In this document: one piece after another, positions 10,806 through 22,989 of the stretch
How the letters are laid out: each line of letters opens with the position of its first letter
Numbering within the stretch: the first letter of the stretch is position 1
Assembly: GCA_946122785.1 (NCBI GenBank)
Contig: CAMGYJ010000006.1
Location: forward strand, 37,220,066-37,284,065
DNA: 64,000 nucleotides
Direction of reading: 5' to 3'
DNA from: Linum tenue
Lineage: Eukaryota; Streptophyta; Magnoliopsida; Malpighiales; Linaceae
The notes under the pieces: generated by a model
Databases searched by the model: none
Seen by the model: only the letters and a program-made list of their open reading frames with translations
Told to the model about the DNA's origin: nothing
Program-made: the position numbers and the translations under genes

Positions 10806-11852
10806 GCCTTTAGTCTTGTATATTATCCTTCAAAACAAGTGGTACACATATGCATAAATCATCAATCCAACATTAAACATTAATCGAGTATAATACAATA
10901 GAGTATCATGAAATTTCCAAACTTCCCCCACACTTAATGTGACTAAGAAATTGGCAAAAGAGGGAAATTGGATAGAGAAGTATCTCCAAAATAGTAAGAG
11001 GGATATCCCCAAATTGATGTAGGAAAAGAACACCCCATGCAATGAAATTGATGCTTAATCCAAAGTGATGCAAATAATGAACTTTATGTGGTTGGGGACT
11101 TTTCACAAACACATGGTGGGTGGTAGTTGAAGATGACATAAATGCATGGGCACAACCCTCCAAGGCATCAAAAGTGACATTGAGGGTTCATTAAAGAAAA
11201 TAAGAACAATCTCATGCCATCAAGATGTCATTCCAAGTAGAAAATGGGCATTAAAGAATCTAAGCAATCAACACATGTTGGGCAAGATAAGGCAATTATA
11301 TAGTCAAACAAGAAAAAGTGTACCTTATCTTGCTAGAGGACATGGTGGGAATCCAAAATCAATAGAAAATCCTTCTCAAAAGTTGTTAAAAGATGGGATT
11401 AAAGAAGGTGGGTTCAAAAAGTCAAGAGAGTTGGAGAGTAATGGCATAGATCTAGAGAATGGTGAAAAAGTGAATGCACTTAGATCTAAAGAGTTTGCCA
11501 ATGCTTAAATAGGGATGGGCAAGATCACGAGCTGGACACCTAAGATTGGAGCCACGATCTTTGCCTTGTCAACCGCGATCTTTGCCCTGTTCAGGACAAC
11601 TCATTTTCTCCACGTCTCTTAGTTCAATCATTCATATAAACATTTAATCAAGAATCCAAAAGAAAGACTAAGTATTATCAATCAATTTCAATTCATCTCT
11701 AATGTACTAACTAAGCTACTATTTAATTAAAAAGTAAAGGAAATGAAAAAGATACACAAACCGAAGTGTTGGGTTACCTTCCAAGAAGCGCGTCTTTAAA
11801 AGTCTTTTCGTCGGACTTGACTCCTTAAGATCAAATGGAGAGTCCTCCATTC
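10806..11852 (-). other. Non-coding hinge of Athila copy 2
   Basis: Lies between the protease linker and the env-like ORF. Read on the minus strand it begins with a GCGCTTCTTGGAAGG TAACCCAA motif (rc of about 11769-11799) that parallels 56229-56252 in copy 1. It contains U3-like repeats (gatctttgcc, 11560-11600) and a TATA-like box. The open frames here are not conserved. Confidence 0.6.
11504..11511 (-). promoter_or_regulatory. TATA-like box in the hinge
   Basis: Minus-strand TATTTAAG follows U3-like repeats. The same position upstream of the env-like ORF in copy 1 has TATAAAAA (56584). Inferred to be an internal promoter. Confidence 0.35.
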
Positions 11853-11853
11853 T

Positions 11854-12490
11854 TCACCAATGACCCATCGTTAAATTCATACTTGTGGTGAACTCCAAGC
11901 TGAATACCATGGATGCCTCGTCCGGTGCTTGAGATAGAAAGGATCTATTTGAGAATTGATTTGCAAAATGGTGAGGGTGAGGCTCCTTGATAGAGATGTC
12001 ATTATCCGTGAATGGCTTATAGCATTCCCTGAACTCTTCATTTTCAAGAATAGGAGCTAAATCGCCCTTAAAAAATTTGTTTCCTTTCTTACGATGTCTC
12101 TCTTTAAAGATAAATTTTCGGAGCTTTCTTCCATGATCACCGGAGATATGAGAAACCTTAAACAACTCTTGGGGTTTCATTTTGCAAGAGGCTTTCTCTT
12201 TGCCCGGTTTCTTCATATTTTAGCAAGAATTACTCCCTCCTTCAACTTGAGCATCATGGGGGTCAACATGGGAGACCATATTTAACCATTCAATCCCGAG
12301 GCTTGAAGGGGTGTGGTAGGAGGTGTAACCGGCTCACAATCCATCTTGACATCATCCCATTTGTAATACTAGTGGAAATTGGGGATTGTAGTCATCTTAT
12401 AGCTTATCTCTTCTTCACCAAACCTTAATGTGATCTTGCTTCCACTTACATCAATGATAGTCCGTGTCATAGCTAGAATTTCATGCCTAC
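11854..12490 (-). pseudogene. Athila protease C-terminus and basic linker
   Basis: Minus-strand 12490-12365 matches the protease end of copy at 2555-2640 (TIIDVSGSKITLRFGEE). It is followed by a 120-codon Lys-rich frame (12216-11854) in place of RT. A comparable Lys-rich stretch follows protease in the 54909-56100 copy. Several stops are present between the parts. The linker may be a remnant of the gag-pro end; it is not RT. Confidence 0.65.
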
Positions 12491-12569
12491 CAAGGCCTCC
12501 AAACCACATACAATCATTTACAATCATGCAACACACAAAAACATATCATCATTTTCCCTTCACCTTAGT

Positions 12570-13420
12570 TCATTAGAACTCATTTACCCCTCATTTCTTA
12601 TTCGTTTAGCTTAATATTTCATAATTCCTCGACATATCGCTAGGTTGTGTTTGTTTTGATACATTTCAGGTCCTAGCACATGTGGAAGGGTCGAGGACGA
12701 ATTTTGGGATAATTCGAGGTCAAAAAGTGCAAAAACCGAAGAAAAGTCCGAAGGCGTCCCAGGAAACAGCCGCAGTTCACGGCCGGACGGGGCAGTTCAC
12801 GGTCTCCTAAGACCGTGAACTTCGACCACAAACCGTGAACACCGAGGCGTCCAACCAGGTTCCTGCAGTTACTGACGACAAAGCAGTTCACGATATCTAA
12901 GATCGTGAACTGTGGCCATTGACCGTGAACATAGGAAGCAAGACGGTGCGTTTTGGAGACGACTGAGTTCATGGACGTGTGAGGGAGTAAGTCAAACACC
13001 CATTGCCTAAACTGTGAGGGCCGAGTGACACGGCCATAATGTTCGCCTTGGTTTAGCAATTGAGATTGTGGTCTATGACCATATATGCATCCCTTTGCAG
13101 TTCTCGGTTACCTTGCCCATAACAATCGTTTCAATCCAACGAGTCACGGTAGCTAGTTAGGGGGAAGCAACTCCTGGGTGAAGCTCTCTTAGTAAGAATT
13201 TTCTTTTATTTACTTTTCATTGCTTGTTTATTTTGTAGTTTCCTTAGTTTGAAAACCCAAAACCGTTTTGCTAGATAACAACTTAAGCGATTGAAGTAGG
13301 GGTACATGGACCGGCCCAACTTGACAATTTAAATACTTGCTCTATACTGCACCCCGCTAGAGTTTATAAACTTGGGATCTAGTCGCGATTAATTTTTGGT
13401 GTAGTTTCGTGTGAGTCAAT
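12570..13420 (+). repeat. Athila LTR of copy 3
   Basis: Matches the LTR at 38190-39610 at both ends: the start block (tttacccctcatttc) and the tail (gaagtaggggtacatggacc, 13294-13313, and the gaguc-like end). About 500 bp of the middle, including the TATA region, is missing. The left border is approximate. Confidence 0.65.
12794..12912. repeat. Two perfect palindromes in the LTR U3
   Basis: 12794-12805 pairs with 12810-12821 (AGTTCACGGTCT, 12 bp, loop CCTA). 12884-12894 pairs with 12902-12912 (CAGTTCACGAT, 11 bp). Related palindromes occur in all other Athila U3 regions in the window. Confidence 0.85.
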
Positions 13421-13452
13421 AAGAAGAGGATGAAACCATTCTGGACGCATGA

Positions 13453-13640
13453 GTGTCCCAATCACGGTTCAACGATGCTTTCAAGGTGGTCATCACCTTT
13501 TACCGAGCTCTCTTCCCTAAAGATAAGCAGCTGATTGACTCGGTCTGTGGCGGGAACATGCTGACAAAGATGCCACTGCAGCTGAACCAACTCTTTGAGG
13601 AGATGGCAGAGCAGAGATATGATCGGGGGACTGCTAGGAG
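13453..13640 (+). pseudogene. Athila gag C-terminal fragment
   Basis: The frame contains LIDSVCGGNMLTKMP and LFEEMAEQ, which matches the gag C-terminal segment (usual form: VDAAAGGSLLNKT followed by a Glu/Met-rich helix). It runs on into env-like sequence without the intervening kilobases, so an internal deletion joined them. Confidence 0.6.
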
Positions 13641-13691
13641 GTCTAGGCGAGTACTAGGCCGGGGCGCACCTAGAGATTTGACGAGGGCACT

Positions 13692-13967
13692 ATGCACTCC
13701 ATACGCTTATTGCGCACCTTTGGCCCAATGCGGTACATCGAAGGATTGAGTCCTGACCCAGAGGTCCCTCCACCACCAGAGCAGCCACCTGCTCGTGCAC
13801 CCGGATGCCGCCGGCGTCCAGTGCTCCAGCGCCCAACACAACCACCACCACCACCAGCAGGTGATCCCCTCATCAAGAGGGTGGATCGCCTTGAGACGAG
13901 CTTCGTGGGATTCTCTTCCTGCCTGGACCGGCAGACTGACATCCTCGAGCTTATGGCTCGACGCTAG
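13692..13967 (+). pseudogene. Env-like ORF C-terminus (copy 3)
   Basis: The frame shows EVPPPPEQPPARAPGCRRR, a Pro-rich stretch, then LIKRVDRLETSF and ending RR. The 61412-62035 and 34549-34846 copies have the same order of motifs (PPxEQPPxRA, HRVDRL, LDR). Only this C-terminal part remains. Confidence 0.7.
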
Positions 13968-14374
13968 AGCATCCTCCCAGATGAGGCCGCGGGTCCTTCC
14001 ACCAGAAAGAGGTAGCCGATGAGTAAGACATGTGGCAGAGCTGAATCCTTTCTCCCCTCTTCTCCTCTTGTAACCCTGAACTTGTTTTTTTGTTGTTGTT
14101 ATTTTCTTCATTTTGTGTGTGTGTGTGTGACATAAACCACTACTATCGTATTGTGTTTGTAATAACCTTGCCTCGAGGGAGTCGTATTGTGCTTGTGTGT
14201 GTGTTTTTTGTCTCTCCTTGAAGCTCCAAATATCGTTCACTAGATTCGATTCCAACTTTCACTCACCAAGCCCAAACGGTAACATCATTCTACCGCTTTC
14301 TTACGCCATTGAGGGCAATGTCGAGTTTAAGTGTAGGGGATAGTTTACTATTATGCTTATGTGAGTGTGATGGA

Positions 14375-14427
14375 TGCTTGGAGCCTTGATATATGCCCAA
14401 ATTTCAAAAATTTGAGGGCTCCAAGCA
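14375..14427 (+). other. Conserved 3'-region stem-loop
   Basis: Outer arms TGCTTGGAGCC (14375-14385) and GGCTCCAAGCA (14417-14427) pair over 11 bp. Inside, CAAATTT (14398-14404) pairs with AAATTTG (14408-14414) around a 3-nt loop. The same structure lies at 34064-34116 (minus-strand copy), with changed but still pairing arms at 26178-26233. Confidence 0.8.
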
Positions 14428-14589
14428 ATGTTTGCATGATCAAAGTGGTCGGTGTGTGGGAAATTCTCGTGTTTATTGGCATTGATCTTGAATTGTTGCA
14501 TGTGATCGAGTATATCCTATGTGCTTTAGTAAGAACATCGCCCTGCAGGAACAAGAGTTCTTGGCTTAGATTTGGGTGTCGGAGCTGTG

Positions 14590-16320
14590 GGGGTCCAGGA
14601 TAAATATATGGATTTGCCTACATTGATAGCCTAATAAAAAATGGCTATGTTCCGATATTTGGAGGAAAAGTTGCCCAGTCATCTTCAGGTGTGGAAGCAA
14701 AGGACCCTGTCTTGGGCAGCAAATGAGACTTTGATGGGGTGTGGAGGAAGGTCAATCGAGGATACGATGGATATCTTGGCAGAATATGTGTAGGAGTAAG
14801 CATGATGGGGGTACGGGGTTCCGCCGATTTGAACATATCAACCAGATGCTTTTAGCTAAAATTGGATGCCGAATCCCTAATGAACCCACCTTCCTTCTAG
14901 CTCAGGTTTATAAAGAAGAATATTTTCCAAATGGGTCTTTTCTCAATGCTACTGCGCGATCTCGTCCATCTTGGGGATGGCAGAGCATCCTTTACGGCTG
15001 GCAACTGTTAGTGCAGGGGCTACGATGGCAGATTGGTAATGGGCAGTCAGCTTCTCTACTTCATTCTAGTTGGATCCCTCGTTACATCCCCTTACACCAA
15101 TGTATAACCCCCAAGTGTTACCAGAAGGTGGCGACTCGATGGTAAGATAGGTTCTTTGCCTAGGGGAAGAGCGCTGGTGTGACCTAAAGTTTAGCCAGTG
15201 GTTTGATCCAACAACTGTTCGTGCTATCAAAGCTATCCCTCTTCCATTGCTAGGATGTTGCGGATCGATTAATCTGGCATAGCACGTTTGATGGGCTTTT
15301 CACTAGTAAATTGGCCTATCATTTTGCTGAATGGTTAGATAAAAAGGATGGTTAATGGAGGTCCATGGCCTGATGGATGGATCGATCCAGCAGAATTCGG
15401 TGATAGGACTCCAATATTCCTCCCAAGTTAAAAGTGTTCGTTTGGCAAATTTTTTACTCTCTTCTCCCAACGATTGAGGCCCTCGTCGAAAAAGATGTCC
15501 AGGTGCATCCCACATGCCCGGTTTGTTGGGCAGGATCAGAAAACAAAGGAGCATTTTTTTCTAGATTTCCTAGTGGCCCCTGCTTTGTGTGATCACTTGG
15601 GACTTGAATATCCTGGTCAAGGGCTGCCTCGTCACACATTCCCGCTCTTCCTCAAAAAGTTGGTGTTGCTCATAAATCAACCTCAGCTGTTCATGGCGGT
15701 TGTTGCAATCTTGTGGATGATTTGGAGGTCATGAAATTAGGTTGTCTTTGACGGAAAACAATTTGGGATCCTGACTTTAATGCGACAATTCCACCAACAG
15801 TATCAGGAGTGGGTGAGTTTGCCAATTGATAATGCTCACCAGTCGTCCATCCCACTAGTGTAAGTATTGGGTATTGGTCACCCTCATTCGGTTATCTTCA
15901 AGTGGGATGAGGCAACTGAGAATGAGTCTCATTCGGCAGAAGGGATGATTATCATGAACCAAGAGGAGGAGATCCTCTTGGCTAAAGGGGTCCAGTTTGT
16001 GGAAATTGATGATCCTATGGTCACTGAGCTGCTCGTCATCTAGGAGGCATTCTCTGGTGTCTGGAGAATGGGTTTACATAGATGAGGTTTGAAGGTGACG
16101 CCATAGTGGTCATTAACAAAATCAATCGGGAAGATACCGGGATAGTCAGATAGAAGTCCTTCTTGAGGAGATCGTGCAGTATTTCAAGATTCATAGAGGG
16201 CTTAGTGTGCGATTTGTAGGTCGACATAGTAATAGGGTAGCACATTTGGTGGCTAGAAAGACCCTTCATTTATACCCGACTATTAGTCGCTTCTTGATTT
16301 TATGGCCTAGTTAAATTGCA
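14590..16320 (+). pseudogene. L1-type LINE ORF2 remnant (C-terminal part)
   Basis: The best frame (14741-15145) contains KHDGGTGFRRFEHINQMLLAKIG and GSFLNATARSRPSWGWQSI. These match the region after the RT of plant L1 LINEs. Zinc-binding RT motifs follow (VFVWQIFYSLLPTIEALVEKD, about 15430-15490). An RNase H-like tail comes last, with RFVGRHSNRVAHLVARK near 16210-16262. Frames change several times and stops are frequent. The RT core is missing on the 5' side and no poly(A) is evident. It is a dead 5'-truncated copy. Confidence 0.75.
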
Positions 16321-16360
16321 GGATATAATTATATATTTGTCTAATCAATATAATGATTAT

Positions 16361-16520
16361 ATTTTGTAAAACAAATCAACATATATATGATTTCCCAATT
16401 GAGAGTAGTTTTTCAGCATTTCACATTTTGTAAAAAAAAATCAACATATATATAATTTCCCAATTGAGAGTAGTTTTTTCAGCATTTCACATTTTTGTAA
16501 AAAAAAATCAACATATATAT
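16361..16520. repeat. 65-bp tandem repeat, about 2.4 copies
   Basis: Units of ttttgtaaa, aatcaacatatatat, cccaattgagagtag and tcagcatttcaca repeat from 16361, 16425 and 16493. It lies directly after the LINE remnant and may derive from its 3' end. Confidence 0.85.
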
Positions 16521-16599
16521 TTTCTTATTCATTGGTTTGTTTGTTGTGGCTAGGAAGTGTTCTCGTGTTTTTTGGATATGATAGCAAAATATGATTTGT

Positions 16600-17900
16600 T
16601 TCCTTATCACCCAATGTACAAAAGAGTTATGTTACACATATTTTCTTTGCTGATGATTTACTACTGTTCTCTGATGCTTCAAATTATGCCAACCAAAGTT
16701 TTCAAAGAGTTTTGGTATAGTTAAGGCGATTTTAGGGTTAAAGTCAAATCATAGAAAGAGAGAAAATATACTTTGGATGACTACCTAAAGATATAGAGCA
16801 AGAAAGATCAGCAAAATATGGTTACCAATTGGGTCACTTCCTTGTAAGATACCTAAGGATCCCCTTAATTTCTCATAAACTTACATTGGCAGCCTGCACA
16901 CCATTTATTGAGAAACAGGTTGTTAGGATTAATGGGGTGGAAAGTTAGATCCTTGACATTTGTAGGAATGTTTGAACTTGTGGGGTCGGTTCGATATATC
17001 TTGTCTTAGTTTTGGTTGTCAATCTTTTTGCTGCCTAAAGCTTTAATTTGAGAGGTTGAAAATATTTGTAATTATTTTTTCTAGGGTGTTGGTTTTGTAT
17101 CTAAAGTCAGGGCTCATATTGTATGGTGCAAAATCACTTTCCCCGGGAATGAAGGAGGGATGGGGCTTCGTGTCTTATCTTCCTGTAATGCAACATGTAT
17201 AATAAGGCACATCTGGGTGATTTGGCAAGGCTCGATTTGGGTAGCCTGAATTGAGAGCTACACACTAACATGCAGGGATTTAGAAAAATTTAGCACCAGC
17301 GGTGGCTCATGGAATTGGAACAAAATTATGAACCTTCGAACTTTGGCTTCTTCCATGTTTACTAATTACAATGGCACGACACGATCTACTTGAATTATTT
17401 TTCAATGCAAGAATATTCAGTCAAGATAGTATGAGAAATTATTCTACCAAAACATATGAGAGTCACATTGGCTAAGCTTATATGGAAGGGTCAATCTATT
17501 CCCAGTAGAGGGACTTTAATTGGCTTGGGACTTGCGCTATCGGCTTGTTCAGGTCCATCTGGTTTTGTAAATGTGCAGCGCAACTACTCTTGCAGGTAGA
17601 GGCGATTGACGACCGCCATACAACAGTGATGCAACGCTTCAGGAGCTACAGTCCTAGAATTGAGACTTCTCAGTTAGACATATCTATCAAGAGGGTAGCA
17701 AGTATGCTGACTTTGTAGCTGATTAATGGCATATTTTAGAGTTTGAATTACATGATGTTGTTGTTCATGTTCCTAATTTTGCCTATTGGCCGTTGTATGA
17801 GACACAAATGGTCTCCGAACATCGATTGTTTTTGAATGAAGGCTAGAATGCTTTGCATCCATTTATCCGTACCCCTGTTGGTGAATATTGGCGTTAGATT
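16600..17900 (+). pseudogene. Second L1-type LINE remnant (RT region)
   Basis: THIFFADDLLLFSDAS (16633-16680) is the RT catalytic motif (FADD) of plant LINEs. About 200 bp on, translated blocks such as GWKVRSLTF and later CKITFPGNEGGMGLRVLSS (17120-17180) follow the usual post-RT order. Stops and frameshifts occur throughout. It is less complete and more diverged than the 14590 copy, so it is probably a different LINE family. Confidence 0.65.
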
Positions 17901-18369
17901 TTAAATTTCTAAAATATGGAAATACTTTCAGATTAGAGAGATTTTATATCTTTGATTGGTGGGATTTATTTTTCTAATGCTCTATCTCTATCTATTTTTA
18001 TTTGTCTCACCAAATGCCTTACCAATATATTATCAATATCTCTAGATTCGTTCCAATGCAATTGATTATGAATATTTTAAAATATTTTTCAAAAATTAAG
18101 TGAGTGAAATTAAGAAGCCATATTTCTTACATTAAATTCAACCTATTTTTTGTTATTCTTTTCCTTTTATCTTAATATTCCATGCCCTCGCTTATTTTTT
18201 CTCAACAAAGTCTTCTTATTTCATTTTACTTTTTTGTATCCTTTTTTGACAGTGAAAGGTGGTTGTTTCATTTAATAAACGAAACCTAGTGTACATGGGA
18301 GGAAAAGGCTACTGAAATAGGAGAGAAACTAGAGTAAGACTCAACTTAGTCCAAAACCGGTCCAAACAC
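17901..18369. other. AT-rich spacer
   Basis: No coding or repeat structure recognised. The segment 18240-18300 (gaaaggtggttgtttcatttaataaacg) resembles untranslated LINE sequence but this is only an impression. Confidence 0.3.
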
Positions 18370-18846
18370 ATGGACTTCCAAAGCCCAAACCTTAGCAACC
18401 CTAGTCCAAGAAGCCCAATCACCAAGGGATGGTTGTCTCATCATCTCCTTGTTATCAGAACATGTCCTTCATTGGTGAACGGAAGAAAAAGAAAAACAGG
18501 AGCGTCGCTGCTAGAAAGGAAAGAGCACCATCCGGCAAGAAGACAACAACAACAACAACAAAGGCAAGACGGGGAGGACCAAATCCCAAGCAGCTCCAAG
18601 ATCCACCTGCAACAACAAAGTGGAGAAGCGGCCACAGAACACAGACAGAAGAGTGGCAAAATCTCAATCACTGCAACCACCACCGATCTGAGCAAACAAT
18701 CAGAGCACAACCACAAGAGTGACTTCCTTGCTCACATACTCCCCGAAACATCTCCGAATTATCCCCAGTTTTGGATAAATCATGTGGAGGTAGATAGAAT
18801 ACCAGAGAGGAGCAAGCAAACCGAAGACTTGGGGAGTGACAATTGA
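18370..18846 (+). other. Unrecognised 158-codon ORF, Gln/Ser-rich
   Basis: Open from ATG 18370 to TGA 18844-18846. The middle is Gln-rich (QQQQQQRQDGED) because of CAA repeats near 18545; the rest is Ser/His/Pro-rich. A second frame (18429-18722) is also open. The shared openness and CAA repeats suggest low-complexity DNA, possibly LINE untranslated sequence, more than a gene. I do not recognise it. Confidence 0.2.
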
Positions 18847-19003
18847 CCGGCTATTGTGAGTTGCTTTGCCGAAAACAATTTCTCTACCTTTTTTTCTCGG
18901 TTGGTTTCATTTCCCCACTTTTCTTTTACCAGTCATGTATTATTTTCTATCCCTCCACAACAAAACAAAAGTTAATATAAAAATACTTGGGGAGTGACAA
19001 TTG
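18827..19003 (+). repeat. 19-bp direct repeat bracketing the left inverted repeat
   Basis: acttggggagtgacaattg occurs exactly at 18827-18845 and 18985-19003. The reverse complement of its core lies at the inner end of the right arm (20136-20148). Confidence 0.85.
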
Positions 19004-20362
19004 TAGGGATAAAAGTTGAAATTAGCAGATTGTTTGGAATTAAATTAATTGAGAATTCTTTAATTTTAAAATGAATTTATGTATAAAATTATTTATTATT
19101 AAATAAATTCATATGTTTGGAATGTTAGATTCAAATTTTTTAAAATAAAATAAAATAAATTAAAAAAATCATGTTTTAAATATAATTATTGAATGAAATC
19201 CTAACTTTCCAACCATAACCTTATTGATTTCCAGTATAAACAATATTGCTATTACTGGAAATCATGTTTCAAGTATAAACTCAACTAATTTTAAATGTTA
19301 CAACCCTTCCAAACGGTATGTAGGTATGTCCTTTTTCAAAATATATTCCAATAAGAGATTTCGTTTTTGGTATAATAAATCAATGCTCTGCACTATGGTG
19401 ATCAAATATCAAATAGTGAGGTTTCGTGAAGTGGAAAAATGTTTTTATGACTGCCTAAGATGGTGAATAACATTGCTTGCATAAGCATAAATGAGTTTTT
19501 TTTATAACCAAAACTAACTCCAAAATACTTTGGCTCCGCCTATGGGAGCTTCCTCTCAATAATTCATTTTTATATAATCATTAATAATTATCTCATTAGT
19601 ATCCACTGGAGGAATAACTTTCCCCCGTTTATATCTCTTATTTTTATGTCGTAATTCCATTTTTTAACAAAAAATCAGATTAATTATGTTTTTTTTTTTA
19701 AAATGACACTCACTTTGATGTATTTTCGAAAAAATTGAGAGTTGATATATTTATTACAAGTCTATACCATGGTGGTAGTACTTAATACTTGATAGTAACT
19801 AGTACGTAAGGATAAGATCGTATCATGCTGATATGAAAGTGTTTCATGATGATATAACTTATATCATAGTCGAACCCAAAGGGTTTTTGGCTCTTTCAGA
19901 GAATACAAGTAAGTTTTGATTAAAAAAAATAATAATAAATCCTCATGTATACTTATGCAAGCGATGTTATTCGCCATTTGGAGCATACATAAGGGTATTT
20001 TACCACTACTAGAAAGTCACTTTTTTATTATTTGATTACAAGAACATTGATTTATTATACTAAAAATGAAATCGTTAATTGAAATTTATATTCTAATAAA
20101 AGGATGCACATAATTTTAACTTCGGTGTATGTCTATGTGACTCCCCAATTATCTTATAATATTACCCTTCAAAAAAAAAAAATCTTATATATTAACTTTT
20201 GTTTTGTTATGGAGGAATGAAAAATACATTACCTGTAAACGAAAAGTGGGGAAATGAAATCAACGAAAAAAAAATGGGAAAATGATTAAAAAATGACATA
20301 TCAAATGGTGAGGGAGAGAAATTGTTTTCGGTAAAGCCAACTTACAGTAGCCGGTGAATCGT
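18842..20362. mobile_element. Non-autonomous element with long inverted repeats
   Basis: 18842-19000 and 20136-20362 are inverted copies of each other over roughly 160-220 bp. They share ACCGGCTA, CCGAAAACAATTTCTCT, TTTCATTTCCCCACTTTTC and AACAAAACAAAAGTTAATAT. The 1.1-kb interior is AT-rich without a transposase. Long inverted repeats are typical of MULEs, but no target duplication was found, so the class is open. Confidence 0.65.
19225..19264. repeat. 12-bp perfect hairpin
   Basis: TGATTTCCAGTA (19225-19236) and TACTGGAAATCA (19253-19264) pair with a 16-nt loop, inside the inverted-repeat element. Confidence 0.85.
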
Positions 20363-21115
20363 GAAGTGTACCGGTGCAGTGGCGGCACATAAGAATTTCC
20401 GCTCATCTCTCTACCCTCTCACTCAGTCATCGAGAAGCATCGATCTGCTCCATTCTTGTTCCTCGATCGTTGCCATCTCCCTGCCAGCGATAAAGTCTTA
20501 TTCGACCCAATCTGGGCGAGGAATGAGTAAGTACACGGCTGCCGAGGTGCTTTGAGGAAAGGGATGATTTGGGACTAGAGTTTAGTTGCGGCAGGCCAGT
20601 CTGAACACGACAACATCGATATTGATGTGTTAGAAGAGTTTTCGGATTGGAGAAGATGTTTGTAGTGCTCGAAACAAAGATTCACAATGGTAAAAAGAGA
20701 TGATGGCTTAGTTAACGAATTGTTAGAAATTCAAAATCCTCTATTTCCATCGTTATGCACAATATAATGGGTTATAGTTTGGAATGAGCAAAGGAATTTG
20801 GAATTCCTTCTCTGCTCTTTGTACAAGGAGAAGAAGATAAATAAAAGACAGTAAAAGAGAGGTCCCAACTCCCAAGGAGAAACCGAGAAAAGAAAAGGAG
20901 TAAGTAATTGCGGACGCTTCTTTTCCGAGTATTGATGACGGCGATGAGATAATGGCTCGGGAGAGGTCTGATGGAGAAGGAGCGGCGGGAATCCTCAACT
21001 ACATTCACTGGATTTCTCCGCACGCGGTGGTAGAGATGGGATCTTCGACAACGAAGAACAAGGGTTCGAGTGGAAGCTCATCGGAGGAGAGCGGCGACTT
21101 TGGATGAGGAGATTA
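20361..21115. other. GC-richer gene-like island, unassigned
   Basis: Base composition rises directly right of the inverted-repeat element. A 64-codon frame (20361-20555, plus) is Ser/Arg-rich and could be an organelle-targeting first exon. On the minus strand 20998-20772 is also open. No family recognised. It may be a decayed first exon or 5' leader of a host gene, or captured sequence. Confidence 0.25.
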
Positions 21116-21159
21116 GTTTTTTATTTTTTTTTTCTATTTTTTTAAGTTTTAAATTAAAA

Positions 21160-21390
21160 GTAATCTTATGGGTCAATGACGTGGCATCCTCGTGTCTATC
21201 ATATCACCAAAAGTCAACATCATTTTGAAGACCGTCAGGTCAACAGTTATCTCTAACGGTCAACAAAAGAGTCAGGATACAAATGTCTCAAACGTTTCAT
21301 TCATCATGCTAGAATGGTCATATTGAATACAATAGAACATAAGTGACATTTTTGTGATAATTTGGGTTTTGTAGTGATATTAACCCTTTT
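21160..21390. mobile_element. MITE-like end ending attaaccc
   Basis: The right end gtgatattaaccc and the inner (tcaacagttatctctaacggtcaac) resemble the GGGTTAAT-type MITE at 3388-3872 in layout: repeated gtcac/gtcaa phrases and a ccgttaactgttgac-like core. The left end and target duplication were not found. Confidence 0.3.
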
Positions 21391-22985
21391 TTTCATAATT
21401 AGGTGATAAATCTACTATATTGAATATTATTATCACTAATTTAAAGCAACACAACTTTTCTTTTTTAGAAAATTCTAATCATGATTTTTTTACTGACAAA
21501 ACATTGAGATTATCTATAGAAGAAAATCATGATTATAATACTGTTATGATTAATATAGGCGGCGTGTTCAAGATACAATCTATTATCTATATAAGAAAAT
21601 TTAGGTTATAATACCAAAAAGATTATGATCAATATAGGTGCATTCATGATACAACCTACATTTTGACTATATACATTGCACTATTTTATTGTGGATAACA
21701 AATGAATTTTTAAAATACAATCATAGATTAATTTGTAATTTTTTTATTTACTAATTTTAGTTAACCATTTACAAAAGCTATGGTGCATATTATGCAGTTG
21801 GAATAGGAGGAGCGTCATAGATACATCATGTTCATGATTATAATTATATATTTACTCTTATAATATCTTTTAAAAAGTAAAATTATTATGATGCATAACA
21901 GCTTTCTTCACGGTATCGATCGATATTTTTTTTATTTAATAATTCATTTCTCTTATTTCACAAGTAGTAAAAAATCTTAACAAACAACTAAGGAGTAGAA
22001 AATAAAACTTAACAAGGAAGTGTAATAGAATAATGTATTACTTTTATTAATTTTTTATGAAATAAGTGAGACCAATGTGATCAGTTTTGCCCCATTTAAC
22101 ATTTAACTCACATAATTGTGGATGGAAATGTACGTCTATGGAAAAAATGTAGAGTGTTTGTTTGATAGTTGCAATAGTATTAGAGTATAAAACGCTATTG
22201 ATCCTTTATAGCTAAAACTTTATTATCTTATACCATCATTAGAAATAACTATGAATAAAATTCATTTTGATTAAACTAACTTAAATTGCTAAGGTTTTTC
22301 ATGGTGTTAAAAAAAGATGTTGAAAATTTTCAAACAAGAAGGAAATCATTTTGTATTCTTACACTATAGATATATTAGATCACGTTATCCAAGAAGTTGA
22401 TCTTTCTTTCATTCATGTTATCGGGCATATTGAAATTAATCCTTGGTCAAAATATGTACTCCTCACAGACAATATCACCAACTTGTCCGTCAAAATCAAG
22501 TTTGGATTTGAGATCTATGTGGCAGAGTTATCCTGTAAAGCACTATTTCTTCTCATTGATTACGTGCGTAGGAGGTTTTTTTATGTGTCAACTGAAGAAC
22601 CTTACATTTCAAATAATCAACTATAACCTATTGAGGTTCCTTTTGTTATCCATAAATTTGAAGGGCTAGATGTCCAATTCCATGTCAAACCGAAAGCATA
22701 AACTTTTACAAATCTAACCATGACTTCAATGTTGTGAAAATTCTTGAGCATAAAGGGGTACACCTGCTTTCGATTCTCTGTAGCTACTTTCTTAAAGGTC
22801 TAAGCCTCAACATAACTTTTTACTCTTTGCTCATCTTTTCATCCATAACATAAATAACCAACGTTTCTAATTATTAGGCTAGGCTGTAAGTCCCAACAGT
22901 GAAGACGTTACCTTTAGGGTAAGATTATTTTTTTTTCCTCATTTTCCTATCTATCAATCAGAGTGTTTCTTGCGTTAATCTAGTG
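21391..22985. other. AT-rich region, one unassigned ORF
   Basis: Mostly AT-rich without recognised repeats. An open frame at 22351-22626 (91 codons) has mixed, protein-like composition (VIGHIEINPWSKY, CKALFLLIDYVRR). I do not recognise it; it may be a captured exon. Confidence 0.25.
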
Positions 22986-22989
22986 GAGC

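Larger units (their letters stand above)
9281..12500 (-). mobile_element. Athila copy 2 (protease end, hinge, env-like ORF)
   Basis: Minus-strand Athila body read from right to left: protease C-terminus (12490-12365), basic linker frame (12216-11854), non-coding hinge (11852-10806) and env-like ORF (10805-9396). RT, RNase H and integrase are absent between protease and hinge. No LTR was recognised at the left end. At the right it meets the LTR of copy 3. Confidence 0.75.
12570..14573 (+). mobile_element. Athila copy 3, internally deleted
   Basis: Plus-strand copy consisting of an LTR, a gag C-terminal fragment joined directly to the C-terminus of the env-like ORF, then the 3' region with the ttgagggcaatgtcgag motif (14309-14325), a purine-rich tract and the conserved stem-loop. 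Protease and most of the env-like ORF are missing. The 3' LTR is absent; LINE sequence starts near 14590. Confidence 0.7.
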
